A stretch of 5,837 nucleotides of DNA from Verrucomicrobiota bacterium (GTDB taxonomy: Bacteria > Verrucomicrobiota > Verrucomicrobiia > Limisphaerales > AV2), in the NCBI GenBank assembly GCA_003219675.1, contig QHPW01000081.1:8043-13879 (forward strand). The letters run 5' to 3'. Numbering within the stretch: position 1 is the stretch's first letter; every line of letters starts with the position of its first letter. This document shows positions 5,437 to 5,837 of this stretch, one piece after another. The notes under the pieces are model-generated. The model was not told the DNA's origin. It made no database searches and saw only the letters and a program-made list of their open reading frames with translations. Both the position numbers and the translations under genes were made by a program.

Positions 5437-5837
5437 ATGAAAGTATTTGTACGGCCTATTCTGCTTTTCGCTGCCGCCGCACCGCTGATGGGTCGCGACT
5501 TGCCTCGAGAGAGCCGGCAGTTCCTTGAAAAACATTGCCTCGAGTGCCACGACACGGACACCAGGAAGGGTGGGCTGGACCTGACGTCGTTGAAGTTCGA
5601 CCCGGCGAACTCGGCGAACTTTTCCAGATGGGTGCTGGTACATGACCGCGTCAGCAACGGCGAGATGCCGCCGAAGAAGAAGGCGCGCCCGCAGACTGGG
5701 GAATTGGAGGCATTCACGAAGTCGTTGTCTTCAGCCCTCGTGTCCGCGGAGCGGACGCGCATGGCGAAGGAAGGTCGCACCACGCGGCGCCGGCTCAATC
5801 GCTACGAATACGAGAACGCGCTGCGCGACCTGCTGCA
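5437..5837 (+). CDS. Planctomycete-type cytochrome c / DUF1587-family secreted protein, 3'-truncated
   Basis: The frame is open to the right edge, so only the first 133 residues are seen. A signal peptide is evident: MKVFVR, a hydrophobic core PILLFAAAAPLM (7-18), then a likely cleavage near G19. Next comes a haem c site, CLECH (C34, C37, H38), in the context FLEKHCLECHDTDTRKGGLD, typical of the planctomycete cytochrome c (PSCyt1) domain. The segment VLVHDRVSNGEMPPKKK (66-82) is the conserved end of that domain. RRLNRYEYENALRDLL (118-133) is the characteristic opening of the DUF1587 domain. Family members usually continue with DUF1592, DUF1588 and DUF1585 domains to a length of many hundred residues. 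They are exported and haem-bearing, and their biochemical role is not established. In-frame ATGs at 5419 and 5398 are alternative starts; I prefer 5437 because the signal peptide then has a normal length, though no good ribosome-binding site decides it. Confidence 0.9.
   Translation, partial: MKVFVRPILLFAAAAPLMGRDLPRESRQFLEKHCLECHDTDTRKGGLDLTSLKFDPANSANFSRWVLVHDRVSNGEMPPKKKARPQTGELEAFTKSLSSALVSAERTRMAKEGRTTRRRLNRYEYENALRDLL

Noticed and set aside
5127..5798. 223-codon minus-strand frame opposite the cytochrome gene
   Set aside because: It runs antisense to the haem-motif coding region; the plus-strand reading carries clear family motifs.

Overview
The window reads as a chromosomal stretch from a moderately GC-rich member of the Planctomycetes-Verrucomicrobia group, more likely a Pedosphaera-like verrucomicrobium. 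The strongest pointer is the gene entering at the right edge. It pairs a signal peptide and a CLECH haem motif with the start of a DUF1587-type domain, an architecture greatly expanded in Planctomycetes and Verrucomicrobia. The outer-membrane barrel at the left edge shows a Gram-negative envelope. The taxonomic placement is inference from gene content; no marker gene is present.

Layout, left to right. (1) Positions 2-1108 (+): the C-terminal part of an outer-membrane beta-barrel protein, cut by the left edge. (2) 1198-2295 (+): a complete low-specificity L-threonine aldolase with its PLP lysine. (3) 2296-2355: a short convergent junction with a small stem-loop. (4) 2356-3006 and 3052-3471 (both -): a HAD-family phosphatase/phosphomutase and, 45 bases upstream of it, an EVE-domain protein; the two probably form one transcript, EVE first. 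(5) 3472-3705: a divergent intergenic region holding a doubtful reading frame with a histidine-kinase-like 'VEDNGK' stretch. (6) 3706-4398 (+): a complete NarL/FixJ-type response regulator without an intact partner kinase. (7) 4409-4738 (-): a 109-residue helical protein of unknown function, tail to tail with the regulator and with a terminator-like hairpin over its stop codon. (8) 4739-5436: about 700 bases without a convincing gene, overlaid by implausible frames on both strands. (9) 5437 to the right edge (+): the N-terminal part of a secreted planctomycete-type cytochrome c protein.

The genes do not form one pathway. They look like ordinary, loosely packed chromosomal genes: amino-acid metabolism, sugar-phosphate or housekeeping phosphatase, modified-base reader, signalling, envelope and secreted haem protein. 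I found no CRISPR array, rRNA, tRNA, transposase, phage gene or recognisable defence cassette. The items most worth following are the unassigned 109-residue protein, the possible kinase remnant ahead of the response regulator, the EVE-HAD pair, and the gene-poor 700-base stretch, which could be a dispersed element. None of these amounts to demonstrated evidence of a new system.
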